A stretch of 64,000 bases of DNA from Lantana camara (taxonomy: Eukaryota; Streptophyta; Magnoliopsida; Lamiales; Verbenaceae). The position numbers and the translations under genes are program-made. Below are positions 1 through 10,405 of the stretch, in pieces; positions within the stretch are counted from its first letter, which is position 1, and each line of letters opens with the position of its first letter. Where the stretch lies: assembly GCA_037501455.1 (NCBI GenBank), contig CM074862.1:59923501-59987500 (forward strand). The letters run 5' to 3'. The notes beneath the pieces are model-generated. The model made no database searches. It was given only the letters and a program-made list of their open reading frames with translations, and had not been told where the DNA came from.

Positions 1-1896
1 CCCAATATTTTCCTTACCAATTCTTGAAATTCTTCAAGGCATGGGACATAGTACACAAAACACTATCCTGGCAACCTTGGAAGATTGAGTTTGTAGGGCC
101 CCATAGTAAGAAATTAATGGCGTTGATCATGCAACCGAAATTACCACTAATTATCTTTTTCCTCGTCTTATCGAGTCGATTCCTATGCATTTCTTGAATA
201 TATATCTTCATCTCTTGAAGTACCTGCTTCTTCCAATATTATTCTCAACTTCATACATCTCGGTTTAAAATTGAATCGAATACTAAATCTCCCCTCCTTT
301 CTTGAATATCCGTTTCCGGCTCTTGAATCACTTACACTTTTTAAAATTATTCCCAAAATTATCTCTCTGCCGACTCTCCCCCTTGAGAATTTCTATTCTT
401 ATCTGTTGGGCTAATGACCTCATCTCTTAAATTGAAGATTCTCGACCTCTTCAACCTAACTTCCTTGGTGTAAATGGTTCCAATCATGCCAATTGTCCGG
501 TAATCTTCTCACATTTATTTTGAAGCGATTGGTAGGATTAGCAACCTACTTTCTTTGTCCCATCCTCCGGTTCTACTTTCCCTAAGCCTTGATATTTCCT
601 CTTTCCTTTTTAAACCCACACTTTGTGACCCAATTATTTCTTCTTCACTTGTTTCAAGCCAGACCCGATCGGAGTAACACTCGATGAATGAAGTGGAAAA
701 AAAATTCCATCGAAGTTCGGATTGGATTATCTACCTACTCAAAACTTTCCTATGACGACTGAGGGAAACATGGCAACACGCGAATGACAAGTTCCCTCGA
801 TCCTGAGCCAACTCCCGAATAAACCAAAATCATGGATCAATGGGTAACCGTGAATTCTCAGAATATAACCGGACTTCAAATAACACCGAATATTCCCAAT
901 TGCAAGAGAGTGATGATGGATGACACAGAAATATTCCTTTTCCCCCCTTGATTCGGTAGGACTCAAGTTGATGCGATCATGGAACATAGAATGGATAAAG
1001 AGGAGAGCATCCTAAAAATTAAACACTAAGTAATGCATGTTGGGTTAAAATGCCAATACACGTATCACGCTCGTAATTAATTCAAGACGTATCACCTCAG
1101 AACAATTACATTAATTAAAGGAATGCACATAAGTAAAGGAATTTAAATAATTTAAACAATGTACTTGGCACATCAAATATACAATCTCGAATAACAATTA
1201 TAATAATACACGTAAATATGATGCACGTGCTTATGAATACATTGAACCTGTCACCGTAGTCATGGGAAGCTTTATCTCGGCGCCTTGTTCGTTGTTTGTT
1301 GAGTTATAAGCTTGTCTCAAACTTTTGGTCATTTCTTGTTTTTCCCACGGTCTTCTAACTCTTCAAACTCTCTATCTTCAACCTATATATCTCCATTCCC
1401 CGAGATTGAAATTTCTTGAACTCGATTCTTTCCCAAATATCGATCTCAATGTATTGCCCCAATCTTCACCATAAATCTTTCCTTGATCAAAGTTTGCTTA
1501 TATTAACTTATATAACTTTATAATCCGAGTTTGGGATTCTTGAATCCAAATTATTCCACATCTATGTAATTGATGCCTTATGTTTCTCAAGGAATTAATC
1601 TCCAAAGGTTATCCTGGTCTTCATCATAGTTATTACTTTGATCGAAGCGTCCTCGGTTTAATCTTTATGAGCTGAAGGGTTGAACGAACTCATCTTTCAA
1701 TTATTCATACTTGAGCACATAACCTTACTCCAATAGCTTTTTGTCTTTCTTTACCGTTTCCATTTATTGCTCCATCTCCCAATTCGACCTCTTTCACAAC
1801 AATTCGGCTTAAATTTGGAAAATAAATTCCAACTCGTCCAAAGTAGAACCCTTAATATTTCGGCTTTGCATGGACTTGAAGTTACTATGTTGACCG
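1..1896 (-). other. Non-coding internal region of a gypsy-like element, left half (split by element A)
   Basis: No credible protein-coding sequence is visible in this pyrimidine-rich, AT-rich stretch. Two short segments resemble the non-coding interiors of the non-autonomous elements elsewhere in the window. A block near 1021-1060 (AAACACTAAG, then TGCATG) resembles one near 31253. The block 1215-1275 (CACCGTAG, then GGAAGC) resembles 31150-31210 in the same orientation as array B. I infer that it is the interior of a B-like minus-strand element. It continues at 14152 because element A inserted here and duplicated GACCG. Its own LTR and primer-binding site are not recognisable. Confidence 0.45.
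1892..1896. repeat. Target-site duplication of element A, left copy (GACCG)
   Basis: GACCG directly precedes the TGTAACGCCCC start of the left LTR and recurs at 14147-14151 directly after the GGTGCTACA end of the right LTR. A 5-bp duplication is the expected Ty3/gypsy integrase footprint and fixes the element boundaries. Confidence 0.95.
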
Positions 1897-3545
1897 TGTA
1901 ACGCCCCGATTTCTCGGACGTAAAGGTACGATGTATGTGTTTACTAATTTGCGCGAATTAATTGTTTTACGTGTTTTATATTTAATTTTTATTATAATTG
2001 TTATTATTTTATTATATTATATTATAATATTTTATTTTAATATTATTAATTATATATATATATATATATTTCGTATTATATATATATATATATATATATA
2101 TATTTAATTATTATATTATTAATTTAATGATTATACTAATTATATGTTATATTAATTAATTATGTTTTAATTAATTACTTATTTATATATATATATATAT
2201 ATGATACGTGGAGTAATATATTTATGCATGAATTTCATTTTTCTTGCATGGGATTGATATGCATGCATGGAGATTATTATTTATGCATGGTTTATTTCAT
2301 TTTGCATGGGAATTGCATGAATTGCATGGAAATTTTATAATTTATGCATGAATTGCATGATTTAAGTTTGTTCGTTTATTTTGTGCTTCGTTCTTATATG
2401 ATATGATATCAAATTGCCACGAATTTGTAATATGTTGTACATATATGTGTTATGAACATGATTTTATGCTCAATTTATGTTTTTGAATTCATTTGATAGG
2501 TTAACGAATTTAATATCTTGAGCTCGGGAACTCGGATTCGAGTTCCGTCAACTCCGCTGAACTCGTAACGAAAATTCGGGTTTAGTAAACTTAGCCTTAC
2601 ATTTTTCCTACGTCATTTGAAACTCCGAAATCCAACCGAAAAACGAAACGGAGACCAACTTGACCTTGTTGAACTAAATCAGCCATATCTTGGCCAAACC
2701 ATAACCAAATTAACTATGGTTTGATTCTTTGAAACCCTAACTCAACCCTCTATCATGACATAACCAGCCTTGACCAAGATTATCCTCACACAAGCCCCAA
2801 AACTCAGCCAAAGTTTCTGTTCTGAATTCCAGACCCGTAACCCTTCAAGCTTTGGAGATTTTGGAGCTCAAATCTCATCCAAACTTCAACCAATCATCAA
2901 GGTAAGTTAAGGGTTGTATTATATGATTAATTCTGAGCATTTTCATCTTTTCATTCATGATTTTGAATAAGGTTTCATCATTTCTGGACATTTTTCCCGA
3001 AAATGAAGATTTTGAGCAAATTGTTGATCTTCTTCGATTCTTAACGGTTTTGATTGATTCCAAGCATGAGAATGATTGTTTTGACATACTCATATCATTT
3101 ATGGTCATTTATTTCGTGGTTGTTGAAGTATTTATGATATATCATTTATGAAATTTGAGAAAAATCCCACATATATGTCACGTACACCTTCATGTCTTGA
3201 TTGATCACTTTTGGAACTGATTTCCTTGATGAATATATGATATTTTGCTGCTCATTTGTTGGTCTTAACTGAGTTGAATAGATGGAGAAGGAGTGATTCG
3301 TTCATGCCCTGTTTTTTTTTCGAGTTTTGGCCCTGTTTTTCCAACTGATTCAGTTGTCAATTTGCTGCATTTCTTTCTCCCTTTTTACTGTCCATTTTAG
3401 TAGCTTTGTGGTGTGTGTTCTTGTTGAGTTTGTGCTGCATTTTAGACCTTGTTGTGTGGCTTTTGTTGCCTTCGTTCATGTTGGAAATGGTGGCCCTTTC
3501 TTGCTCTGTTTCTGCTGCGAGTAGAGGCTGTTGCTGCTGCGTGTA

Positions 3546-3667
3546 ACGGGCGTGCCTTTCCTGCCCGTTCCAGCGAGGAACGGGGGTGCAGCAAAGCCTG
3601 GAACTTCTGTACCGAGACACGGGGGTGTCTCGGTCCAGGCTTTGAGGGTGACACCCCCGTGTCACCC
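3546..3667 (+). repeat. Hairpin cluster in the 5' LTR of element A with complementary GGGG and CCCC loops
   Basis: Four consecutive inverted repeats are visible. AACGGGC/GCCCGTT has arms at 3546-3552 and 3564-3570. CGTTCC/GGAACG is at 3567-3583. A 9-bp stem CCGAGACAC/GTGTCTCGG encloses GGGG at 3612-3633. A 9-bp stem GGGTGACAC/GTGTCACCC encloses CCCC at 3646-3667. The last two have mutually complementary loops, and their cores are reverse complements of each other, so they could form a kissing pair or an extended duplex. The repeats are direct sequence observations; any role is inferred. Confidence 0.8.
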
Positions 3668-4644
3668 CGTTTTTCTTGAACCATTCCTGCGTCTTCCTTG
3701 AGTTTTGCTGCTGCTGTTGTTGATCCTTTGCCTGCGTGAATGTGTGTTGCTGCTGCTGTTTTGGTTCTTGCATGCATGGGAGTGGATTGGTGCATGGCTT
3801 TGTGTTGCATGCATGTAATATGAGTTATATATATAGATATGCATGGTTCATGTGTGTACGTGTTTATATATATGTATATATTATATATATATATTGTATA
3901 TTAGTATTATATATGATTATTTATATATATTATATTATATATATTTATTATATATTTTAATTATTATTTAATTTAATTTAATTATTGAAATTAATTGAAT
4001 TTGATTTCGCGTATTTATTCTACTGACTTTCGATTGAACGTTTTATTTATTTTATTCCCATATATGAATTTGAATAATATGTGTTATGCTTATTAAATGA
4101 ATTTTAGATTAATTGATATGCATTTTAAATGTTTTGAATGTTATGAATATTATGAATTTATGAATTTATGAATATTATGAATTTATGAAAATTATATGAA
4201 TTTATGAATTTATGAAATTATGAAATTGAATGAAATATGTGAACGAATGAATGATTATATGTTTTAAATTTATTAATCGTGCACATGAACATTTTTATGA
4301 TATAACATGATCATTTATGCATTCATGTCATATTCACTTCATTGCCGAGCGTCATATGTGGTCATTGAGTCTCATACCTTTTCTTTTGCACAGATTCGGG
4401 TTTGGTCGGAGACGAGGGCGAGCCTTGAGACGCTTGTGCCTTTATTTCTGCTTTGGTAAAGGTGGGTTTTTCTTCTATTAGTTAAAACAACCTTATATAT
4501 TCCTTATGTGCAAAGTTTTAAGCCAAAATCGTATATATATTTATATTGAGTCATTTCGGGTAAATAATTTCAAACGTATGACCCTTTCTTTTATTTATGA
4601 ACCCTACCTTATGTTTGGCGAGATATTTATGATTTAAGATTTCA

Positions 4645-4857
4645 CGGGCCCCGGGACTTAGTATATGTGGCTAACCGAGGAAGCAAGGGCTGACGGGGAT
4701 CCCATATACTAGTTCCAACCAAACTACGGTGATACCGGCCCTCGCTAGGAGTTTTAGCGGGGAATGGGAGCTGAGTGCCCTTGGGGGATTCATGTACCCC
4801 CATTGGCCTATGTATGAACCGGTGGCCGGGTCTTGCAAGCCCGTCCACCACCCGGAG
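4645..4857 (+). repeat. GC-rich block conserved among gypsy LTR families (element A, 5' LTR copy)
   Basis: This block runs from GGCCCCGGGACTTAG to CACCCGGAGG. It recurs in recognisable form in G (21148-21360), D (about 29540-29745), C (about 36181-36400 and 42659-42877) and, reverse-complemented, in J (about 53320-53520 and 61035-61235). It is flanked downstream by a CCCACTCGCCGGGCC motif in A, G and J. Its position inside every LTR is similar. No open frame is conserved across families. Confidence 0.7.
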
Positions 4858-5648
4858 GAAAAAGGGATATATGAATGATTATGATCATGTATTTATGAGC
4901 ACAAAAGATTTATGTATGATAATGAATTACTGAATAATTAATTATAATTACACGAGGAGTAGGTTGGAGATTGTGCACGCCCACTCGCCGGGCCATAAAC
5001 CCTCATGAACATTTATGAATAATTATGAATGAATATGAACGTCGTAATCTCGTTGATGTTTCCTTTTGTTTTAACCACTTGGTAAAATCTTACTAAACTT
5101 CACACGGGGATTAGGGCTTGCATGCATGTGTTTAAATTATGCGATATTATATAATTATGCCCCGTTTTTATACCCACTAGTCTCTTTTAGACTGAACCCG
5201 GTTGTTTTCAGTTGTTTTGTGCAGGGATAGGAGTGCTAGGCGGGAATACAAGTCGTCTAGGTCTTGCATTTGTGTTTAGCATTTCCTTTTGTCTCATATT
5301 CACACTCTTATGGGTATTTTGTATATGATTATAGTTTTAGTCTGGAGCGTTATGATTTTTGTAGGCCATGAGCGCCGTTGATTATAGAATGCTCTTGTAT
5401 ATCTATTTTTGGAGCTTGGTGGCTCATTGTATATGCTATGTTATTCTTGCTTCCGCAATTTCATTTTAACTCTGATTTTATGATTCCTGCACTGATTGGT
5501 TTAAGGGTTAGTCCCGCCTAGCATAGCGTGTGTGTGGTGTCCCCGTTCGCCGTGGATTTGGCACGTGTATGCACTTCCATTTCATATACGGGTCGGGTTC
5601 AAGGTGCGGGGGATGTGGTACCTAACGCTCGGGTGCTACATCCTTATG

Positions 5649-5660
5649 TGGTATCAGAGC
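5649..5660 (+). promoter_or_regulatory. Primer-binding site of element A (initiator tRNA-Met type)
   Basis: TGGTATCAGAGC lies 8 bp after the LTR end and is complementary to the 3' end of plant initiator tRNA-Met, the usual primer for minus-strand DNA synthesis in this group. Confidence 0.95.
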
Positions 5661-5854
5661 TTAGGGTTGTAAAACCCGGGCTCTAGTGTCGTGTTGAGTC
5701 AGTTAGGTCGTTCGGCTTTAGGAACAACTTGTCAATGTGTTGCATATGCATTGTTTATGTGCTTGTGTGTTTTAAATACTGAATTTTGATCGAATTACTT
5801 GCAATTGCATGCATGGACTAAAAATAGCATGCATTTCAGTATTTCTTGAACAGA

Positions 5855-8116
5855 ATGCCTCCGCGTAGACACCGTGAGAGATCTCCAGGACACCGTCGTC
5901 ATCATGATCGGTCTCCTACGCCTCCACCCCAACCACAAGCACCACCGATGGATATGGGGAATTTCATGGAAGCGGTTTTCAACTATGTGGAGCATCGGAG
6001 AGCTCAAGCTCCCCCACCACAACAGGCAGAACAACAAGCTCCCCCACCAAATCATAATAACAATAGAGACCCTCATGGGGTGTTTCTGAGCTATAACCCC
6101 CCTCGGTTTTCTGGTTCTATTGACGATGCGGTTTCGGAGGGTTGGTTGATTAGATTGGAAAGGATATTTGGGGTCCGACAGTTTAGTACGCAAGAGAAGG
6201 CCCAATTTGCTATATTCCAACTCGATGGAGATGCATATGAATGGTGGGAGCGAACAAGGGAGAAGCTTGAAGTCGATGAAGAGGAAATAACTTGGGAAGT
6301 TTTCAAGAGAGAATTCCGGGAATGCTTTGTACCGGAAGTGGTAAGGGAAAGGAAGGAGCAAGAATTCATGGAATTAAAGCAAGGTGCTCGTACGGTGACT
6401 CAATACCTCGCCGTATTCAATAGACTTGGGAAATATGCTCCTCATGTTACCCGGGATGAGAAGAGGAAAGCAAGGAAATTCATAGCGGGATTGAGACAAG
6501 ATTTGAGACACTGGCAAGCGGGGCACAATTTCGAGTCATTTGCCGACACCGTGCAAAGGGCTTTGGTACAAGAGGAGGAATTCAAGAAGAAGGATCCGAT
6601 GTTTAGAGCTCCTATGGGAAGAGGATCCGGATCGAATTCGGGAAAAAGGCCGATGATTCCAGCTAGTCCACCTACTAAGGGTCCGTTTAAGAAGCCTAGG
6701 TTTGGAGGGCAAGGTTCTCAGGCCGCACCGGCTCGACCAAAGGCTCTACCTATGGCACCGGCACCTACGAATTCAAACCCGGATGTACCTCCATGTATGC
6801 ATTGTGGAGGACCGACCCATACCTACAATAATTGTAGGAGAAGGTTGAACTTGTGCCTTATATGTGGGAAAAGCGACCATATGGCGGAGACATGTCCCTA
6901 CAAGAAACCCGGATTTCAGAAAGGAGCTCAAAGGCCAATGATCCAAGCTCGTGCTTACGCCCTTGAGGGTGAGGAACAAGATGCAGAGATTGATCCCACA
7001 GCCGTGGTAGAAGGTACCCTATGCATACATAACATGAGCATTCATGCACTCTTTGATCCGGGTGCCACGCATTCCTTTATTTCTTGTGATATAGTTGCCA
7101 CTCTGTGCTTGCCTGTTATCTGTCTTTCTTCTTATTATTTGGTGAGTTCGCCACTTGGAGGGAGTCTTCAAACAGATCAGTTGGTTCGGGAGTGTTCGGT
7201 TTTGATTGAAGGGAAAGAGTATCCGGCGGATTTAATTGTTATGCCCATGAAGAGGTATGGGGTTATCTTGGGTATGGACTGGTTGTTCAGGCATCGGGCC
7301 ACTGTCGATTGTTTTGCGAAGAAGGTGATCTTGGGGAAGGAATTGGTGATTGGTAGTGGATCAAGAACGGTATCTCTCTTGTCTTATATGGAAGCTCATA
7401 AGTTGATAAGAGAAGGAGCAACGGGATTTATTGCTTACCTTCTTAATAGACCGAAAGATCAAGTTAAGTTGGAGGATACCGAGGTTGTTAAGGATTTCTC
7501 CTATGTGTTTTCGGAGAATTTGAGTTCTCTACCACCGGACCGTGAGATCGAGTTCGTTATTGATTTACATCCAGGATCCACGCCGTATTCTAAGACTCCG
7601 TATCGGATGGCACCGGCCGAGTTGAAAGAGTTAAAGATTCAATTAGAGGAATTGCTCGAAGTTGGATATATTCGGCCAAGTTCGTCACCTTGGGGTGCTC
7701 CGGTTCTCTTTGTAAAGAAAAAGGATGGAACCTTAAGAATGTGTATAGATTACCGGGAGCTTAATCGGATGACTGTAAAGAATAAGTATCCTTTACCCCA
7801 TATTGAGGATTTATTTGACATGTTACAAGGTTCGGGGGTTTACTCAAAATTGGACTTGAGACAAGGATATTATCAATTGAAGATCCGAGAAGAGGACATT
7901 CCAAAGACGGGATTTAACACCCGGTATGGACACTACGAGTTCGTAGTGATGCCTTTTGGATTGACTAATGCTCCGGCTGCTTTTATGGATATGATGCATC
8001 GAATTTTCCGGCCTTATTTGGATAAGTTTGTAGTAATTTTTATCGATGACATCTTGGTTTATTCGAGAACTCCGGAGGATCATGCAAGGCATCTCAGATT
8101 GTGTTGGAGACCTTAA
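5855..8116 (+). CDS. Element A gag-pol, first open segment: Gag, protease and most of reverse transcriptase (broken)
   Basis: The frame opens at 5846, but the ATG at 5855 ([10 protein letters not shown]) matches the start of the intact homologue in element J. Counting from 5846, residues 90-230 are the retrotransposon Gag domain. Two CCHC zinc knuckles follow (C317-x2-C-x4-H-x4-C330 and C337-C350), then the protease motif [10 protein letters not shown] (active-site D404). Reverse transcriptase starts near 560, with catalytic D670 (LDLRQGYYQ) and FIDD (D734, D735). The frame is then lost near 8101 by a one-base deletion relative to J, giving five aberrant residues (CWRP and a stop at 8114-8116). 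The product would package RNA and copy it into DNA in cytoplasmic particles. Sequence continues in another frame in the next segment. Confidence 0.93.
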   Translation: MPPRRHRERSPGHRRHHDRSPTPPPQPQAPPMDMGNFMEAVFNYVEHRRAQAPPPQQAEQQAPPPNHNNNRDPHGVFLSYNPPRFSGSIDDAVSEGWLIRLERIFGVRQFSTQEKAQFAIFQLDGDAYEWWERTREKLEVDEEEITWEVFKREFRECFVPEVVRERKEQEFMELKQGARTVTQYLAVFNRLGKYAPHVTRDEKRKARKFIAGLRQDLRHWQAGHNFESFADTVQRALVQEEEFKKKDPMFRAPMGRGSGSNSGKRPMIPASPPTKGPFKKPRFGGQGSQAAPARPKALPMAPAPTNSNPDVPPCMHCGGPTHTYNNCRRRLNLCLICGKSDHMAETCPYKKPGFQKGAQRPMIQARAYALEGEEQDAEIDPTAVVEGTLCIHNMSIHALFDPGATHSFISCDIVATLCLPVICLSSYYLVSSPLGGSLQTDQLVRECSVLIEGKEYPADLIVMPMKRYGVILGMDWLFRHRATVDCFAKKVILGKELVIGSGSRTVSLLSYMEAHKLIREGATGFIAYLLNRPKDQVKLEDTEVVKDFSYVFSENLSSLPPDREIEFVIDLHPGSTPYSKTPYRMAPAELKELKIQLEELLEVGYIRPSSSPWGAPVLFVKKKDGTLRMCIDYRELNRMTVKNKYPLPHIEDLFDMLQGSGVYSKLDLRQGYYQLKIREEDIPKTGFNTRYGHYEFVVMPFGLTNAPAAFMDMMHRIFRPYLDKFVVIFIDDILVYSRTPEDHARHLRLCWRP

Positions 8117-9651
8117 GGGAACATCGGTTGTTTGCTAAGTTTAGCAAATGCGAGTTCTGGATCGATCGGGTAGCATTTTTGGGTCATATTATTTCAAGGA
8201 AAGGTTTAGAAGTAGACCCTTCTAAGATTGAGACGGTTATTCAATGGCAAAGCCCGAAAAATGCTTCAGAAGTAAGGAGTTTCTTGGGTTTAGCAGGCTA
8301 CTATCGGAGATTCGTTCAAGATTTCTCAAAAATTGCGGCTCCTTTAACCCGATTGACTAAGAAAGCGGTTAAGTTTGAGTGGGATGAGGCATGTGAGGCT
8401 AGTTTCCAACTTCTAAAGGAGAAGTTGACCACCGCTCCTGTATTAGCACTTCCCGAAGGTACAGAAGGATATACAGTTTATACGGACGCCTCAAAGGAAG
8501 GTTTGGGATGTGTGTTGATGCAAAATGGAAGAGTGATCGCTTATGCCTCAAGGAAACTGAAAGAGCATGAACAGAACTACCCCACTCACGATTTGGAATT
8601 AGCGGCAGTGATCTTTGCTTTGGGTAAGTGGAGACACTATCTTTATGGAATTTCGTTCGAGGTCTTTTCCGATCACAAGAGTCTCCAATACTTATTCTCG
8701 CAAAAGGAATTGAATAAGAGACAACGGCGTTGGATGGAACTTTTGGCGGATTATGAGTGTACAATCCGATACCATCCCGGCAAAGCCAATTTGGTTGCGG
8801 ATGCGCTTAGTCGGAAAGCTAGCGTGTCCAGTGTGAAAGTGGAAATTGGAGATGAGAATGAGTTATTCAGACTGAGGGCTAGTGTTCGGAATATCACGGT
8901 TCAACCAGATCTTAAACAGAGATTATTTGATGCTCAGAGGATTGATCCCGAAGTTCAGAAATTAGCTGAGAAGGCTCGAGCTGATTCAGAGTGTCCGTTT
9001 GGGTTTGATGATACGGGACTTCTAAGATTCAAGAATAGAGTTGTTGTCCCGGAAGAGTTAAAAAGGATTATTCTTGAGGAAGCCCATCGGTCAGGTTATT
9101 CGATACATCCCGGAGGGAACAAAATGTATAAGGATCTTAAGCAATTTTATTGGTGGAATGGATTGAAACGGGATGTGATCGACTTCGTGAAACACTGCAT
9201 GACTTGTCAAGTGGTAAAGGCAGAACATCAAAAGCCATCGGGGCTACTTCAACCATTACCTATCCCGGAATGGAAATGGGAACAAATAGCTATGGATTTC
9301 GTTTCGGGATTACCAAAAGTGAGAGGAGGTTTCGATGGAATTTGGGTTATTGTGGACAGGTTGACAAAATCAGCTCATTTTCTGGCTATTAGAATGTCCG
9401 ATAAGGTGAGTAAGTTGGCCAAGAGGTACAATGATGAGATTGTCAGGCTTCATGGTGTACCTGTTAGTATTGTCTCGGATCGGGATCCCAGATTTACTTC
9501 AAGGTTATGGCAAGAATTACAGAAGTGTTTGGGGACAAGGCTTCAATTCAGCACAGCTTTCCATCCTCAGACCGACGGACAATCAGAAAGGTTAATTAAG
9601 TATCTGGAGGATTTATTAAGGGCATGTGCATTTTCAGAGCTCGTGGAATGA
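8101..9651 (+). CDS. Element A pol, second open segment: RT C-terminus, RNase H and integrase core (broken at both ends)
   Basis: This is the continuation of pol after the frameshift near 8101, not a separate gene; the ATG at 8101 is incidental. Residues 1-115 are the RT thumb/connection. RNase H spans about 120-240, with acidic residues D129 (VYTDAS), E166, D191 and D234. The integrase zinc finger is complete (H329, H336, C366, C369). The catalytic triad D399, D460, E496 has the D-D(35)E spacing. A second frame disruption near 9627-9637, a short net loss relative to J within the segment after LLRACA, leads to a stop at 9649-9651. All catalytic residues I can see are retained. Confidence 0.93.
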   Translation: MLETLREHRLFAKFSKCEFWIDRVAFLGHIISRKGLEVDPSKIETVIQWQSPKNASEVRSFLGLAGYYRRFVQDFSKIAAPLTRLTKKAVKFEWDEACEASFQLLKEKLTTAPVLALPEGTEGYTVYTDASKEGLGCVLMQNGRVIAYASRKLKEHEQNYPTHDLELAAVIFALGKWRHYLYGISFEVFSDHKSLQYLFSQKELNKRQRRWMELLADYECTIRYHPGKANLVADALSRKASVSSVKVEIGDENELFRLRASVRNITVQPDLKQRLFDAQRIDPEVQKLAEKARADSECPFGFDDTGLLRFKNRVVVPEELKRIILEEAHRSGYSIHPGGNKMYKDLKQFYWWNGLKRDVIDFVKHCMTCQVVKAEHQKPSGLLQPLPIPEWKWEQIAMDFVSGLPKVRGGFDGIWVIVDRLTKSAHFLAIRMSDKVSKLAKRYNDEIVRLHGVPVSIVSDRDPRFTSRLWQELQKCLGTRLQFSTAFHPQTDGQSERLIKYLEDLLRACAFSELVE

Positions 9652-10372
9652 ACAGTTGCCGTTAATCGAGTTTGCTTACAATAATAGCTATCAAGCCTCG
9701 ATTGAAATGGCCCCTTATGAAGCTCTTTATGGACGTAAGTGTCGATCACCGTTGTTCTTTGATTTGGAGGAATGGAATTGGACCAAACAAGAGGGAATTA
9801 AAAGAGGGGAAAAGAAGGAAAAACCCTCTAAGGCTGTACAAGAGGCTATTGATAAGGTCCAGATAATTAGACAACGGATGAAGGCTGCTCAGGATCGACA
9901 AAAGAGTTATGCAGATCTTCGGAGGAAGAATTTGGAGTTTGAGATTGGAGATAGGGTTTTCTTAAAGGCTTCCCCACGAAAAGGATTCTCAAGGATTGGA
10001 CGGGAAGGAAAGTTAAACCCTCGGTATATGGGACCGTATGAGATTTTGGAGAAGATTGGGGATACGGCCTATCGTTTGGATTTGCCTCCGAGTTTAACTG
10101 GAATTCATAATGTGTTTCACGTCTTACAGCTCCGAAAGTACTATCGAGATGAGTCCGAGGTTCTACCGGTTGAAGACGTGGAATTAGAATCGGATCTCAC
10201 CTTCGTTCAGAAGCCGATTAAGATATTGGATCGAAAGTTTCAAGAACTTCGAAATCGGCGTATTCCACTAGTCAAGGTTCTTTGGAGAAGTGATAAAACC
10301 GAAGAGGCTACGTGGGAGACGGAGGATAAGATGAAAAGGTTTCACCCTGAGTTGTTTCCGAGCGAGCAGTGA
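9638..10372 (+). CDS. Element A pol, third open segment: integrase C-terminus with GPY/F module and chromodomain-like tail
   Basis: The in-frame stretch opens near 9626, and homology to J begins around 9638 ([17 protein letters not shown]). It contains the YGRKCRSPL motif, a GPY/F module ([19 protein letters not shown]) and a C-terminal region starting [11 protein letters not shown] and ending HPELFPSEQ. The tail resembles the group of divergent chromodomains found in Tekay/Del chromoviruses, which are thought to steer integration to heterochromatin. The stop at 10370-10372 is followed after 18 bp by the polypurine tract. Unlike J, the tail is intact here. Confidence 0.9.
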   Translation, partial: SSWNEQLPLIEFAYNNSYQASIEMAPYEALYGRKCRSPLFFDLEEWNWTKQEGIKRGEKKEKPSKAVQEAIDKVQIIRQRMKAAQDRQKSYADLRRKNLEFEIGDRVFLKASPRKGFSRIGREGKLNPRYMGPYEILEKIGDTAYRLDLPPSLTGIHNVFHVLQLRKYYRDESEVLPVEDVELESDLTFVQKPIKILDRKFQELRNRRIPLVKVLWRSDKTEEATWETEDKMKRFHPELFPSEQ

Positions 10373-10390
10373 ATCCGAGGACGGATTCTT

Positions 10391-10405
10391 TTAAGGGGGA
10401 GAGAT
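10391..10405 (+). promoter_or_regulatory. Polypurine tract of element A
   Basis: TTAAGGGGGAGAGAT lies directly before the right LTR, where the plus-strand DNA primer is expected. The surrounding GAGGACGGATTCTTTTAAGG is shared with J. Confidence 0.9.

Larger units (their letters stand above)
1897..5640 (+). repeat. 5' LTR of element A (3744 bp)
   Basis: It begins TGTAACGCCCCGATTTCTCG and ends CTCGGGTGCTACA, so the terminal inverted repeat is longer than the usual TG/CA. Inside are AT-rich microsatellites (about 2051-2103 and 2181-2201), repeated GCATGCATGG-like motifs (2225-2360), a hairpin cluster (3546-3667), (ATGAATTT)-like short repeats (4135-4215), a GC-rich block shared with other families (4645-4857) and the TGCGGGGGATGTGG motif about 40 bp before the end. 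Short open frames inside it are repeated identically in the right LTR and show no protein-like conservation. Confidence 0.95.

Noticed and set aside
2051..2201. AT microsatellites as matrix-attachment or terminator sites
   Set aside because: Simple (TA)n tracts in LTRs, variable in length between the two LTRs of A; no support for a specific function.
3357..3810. Overlapping minus-strand frames of 122-138 codons with glutamine runs in the element A LTR (repeated at 11864-12317)
   Set aside because: They come from CTG/CAG-rich LTR sequence and from both strands of the hairpin cluster. They are duplicated only because the LTR is, and no similar protein is encoded in other LTR families.
5649..5660. 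Possible tRNA-Met gene fragment
   Set aside because: Only the 12-nt primer complement is present at each LTR border; there is no cloverleaf.
5795..6361. 188-codon frame antisense to Gag of element A
   Set aside because: Shadow of the Gag coding region on the opposite strand; the sense frame has clear Gag motifs.
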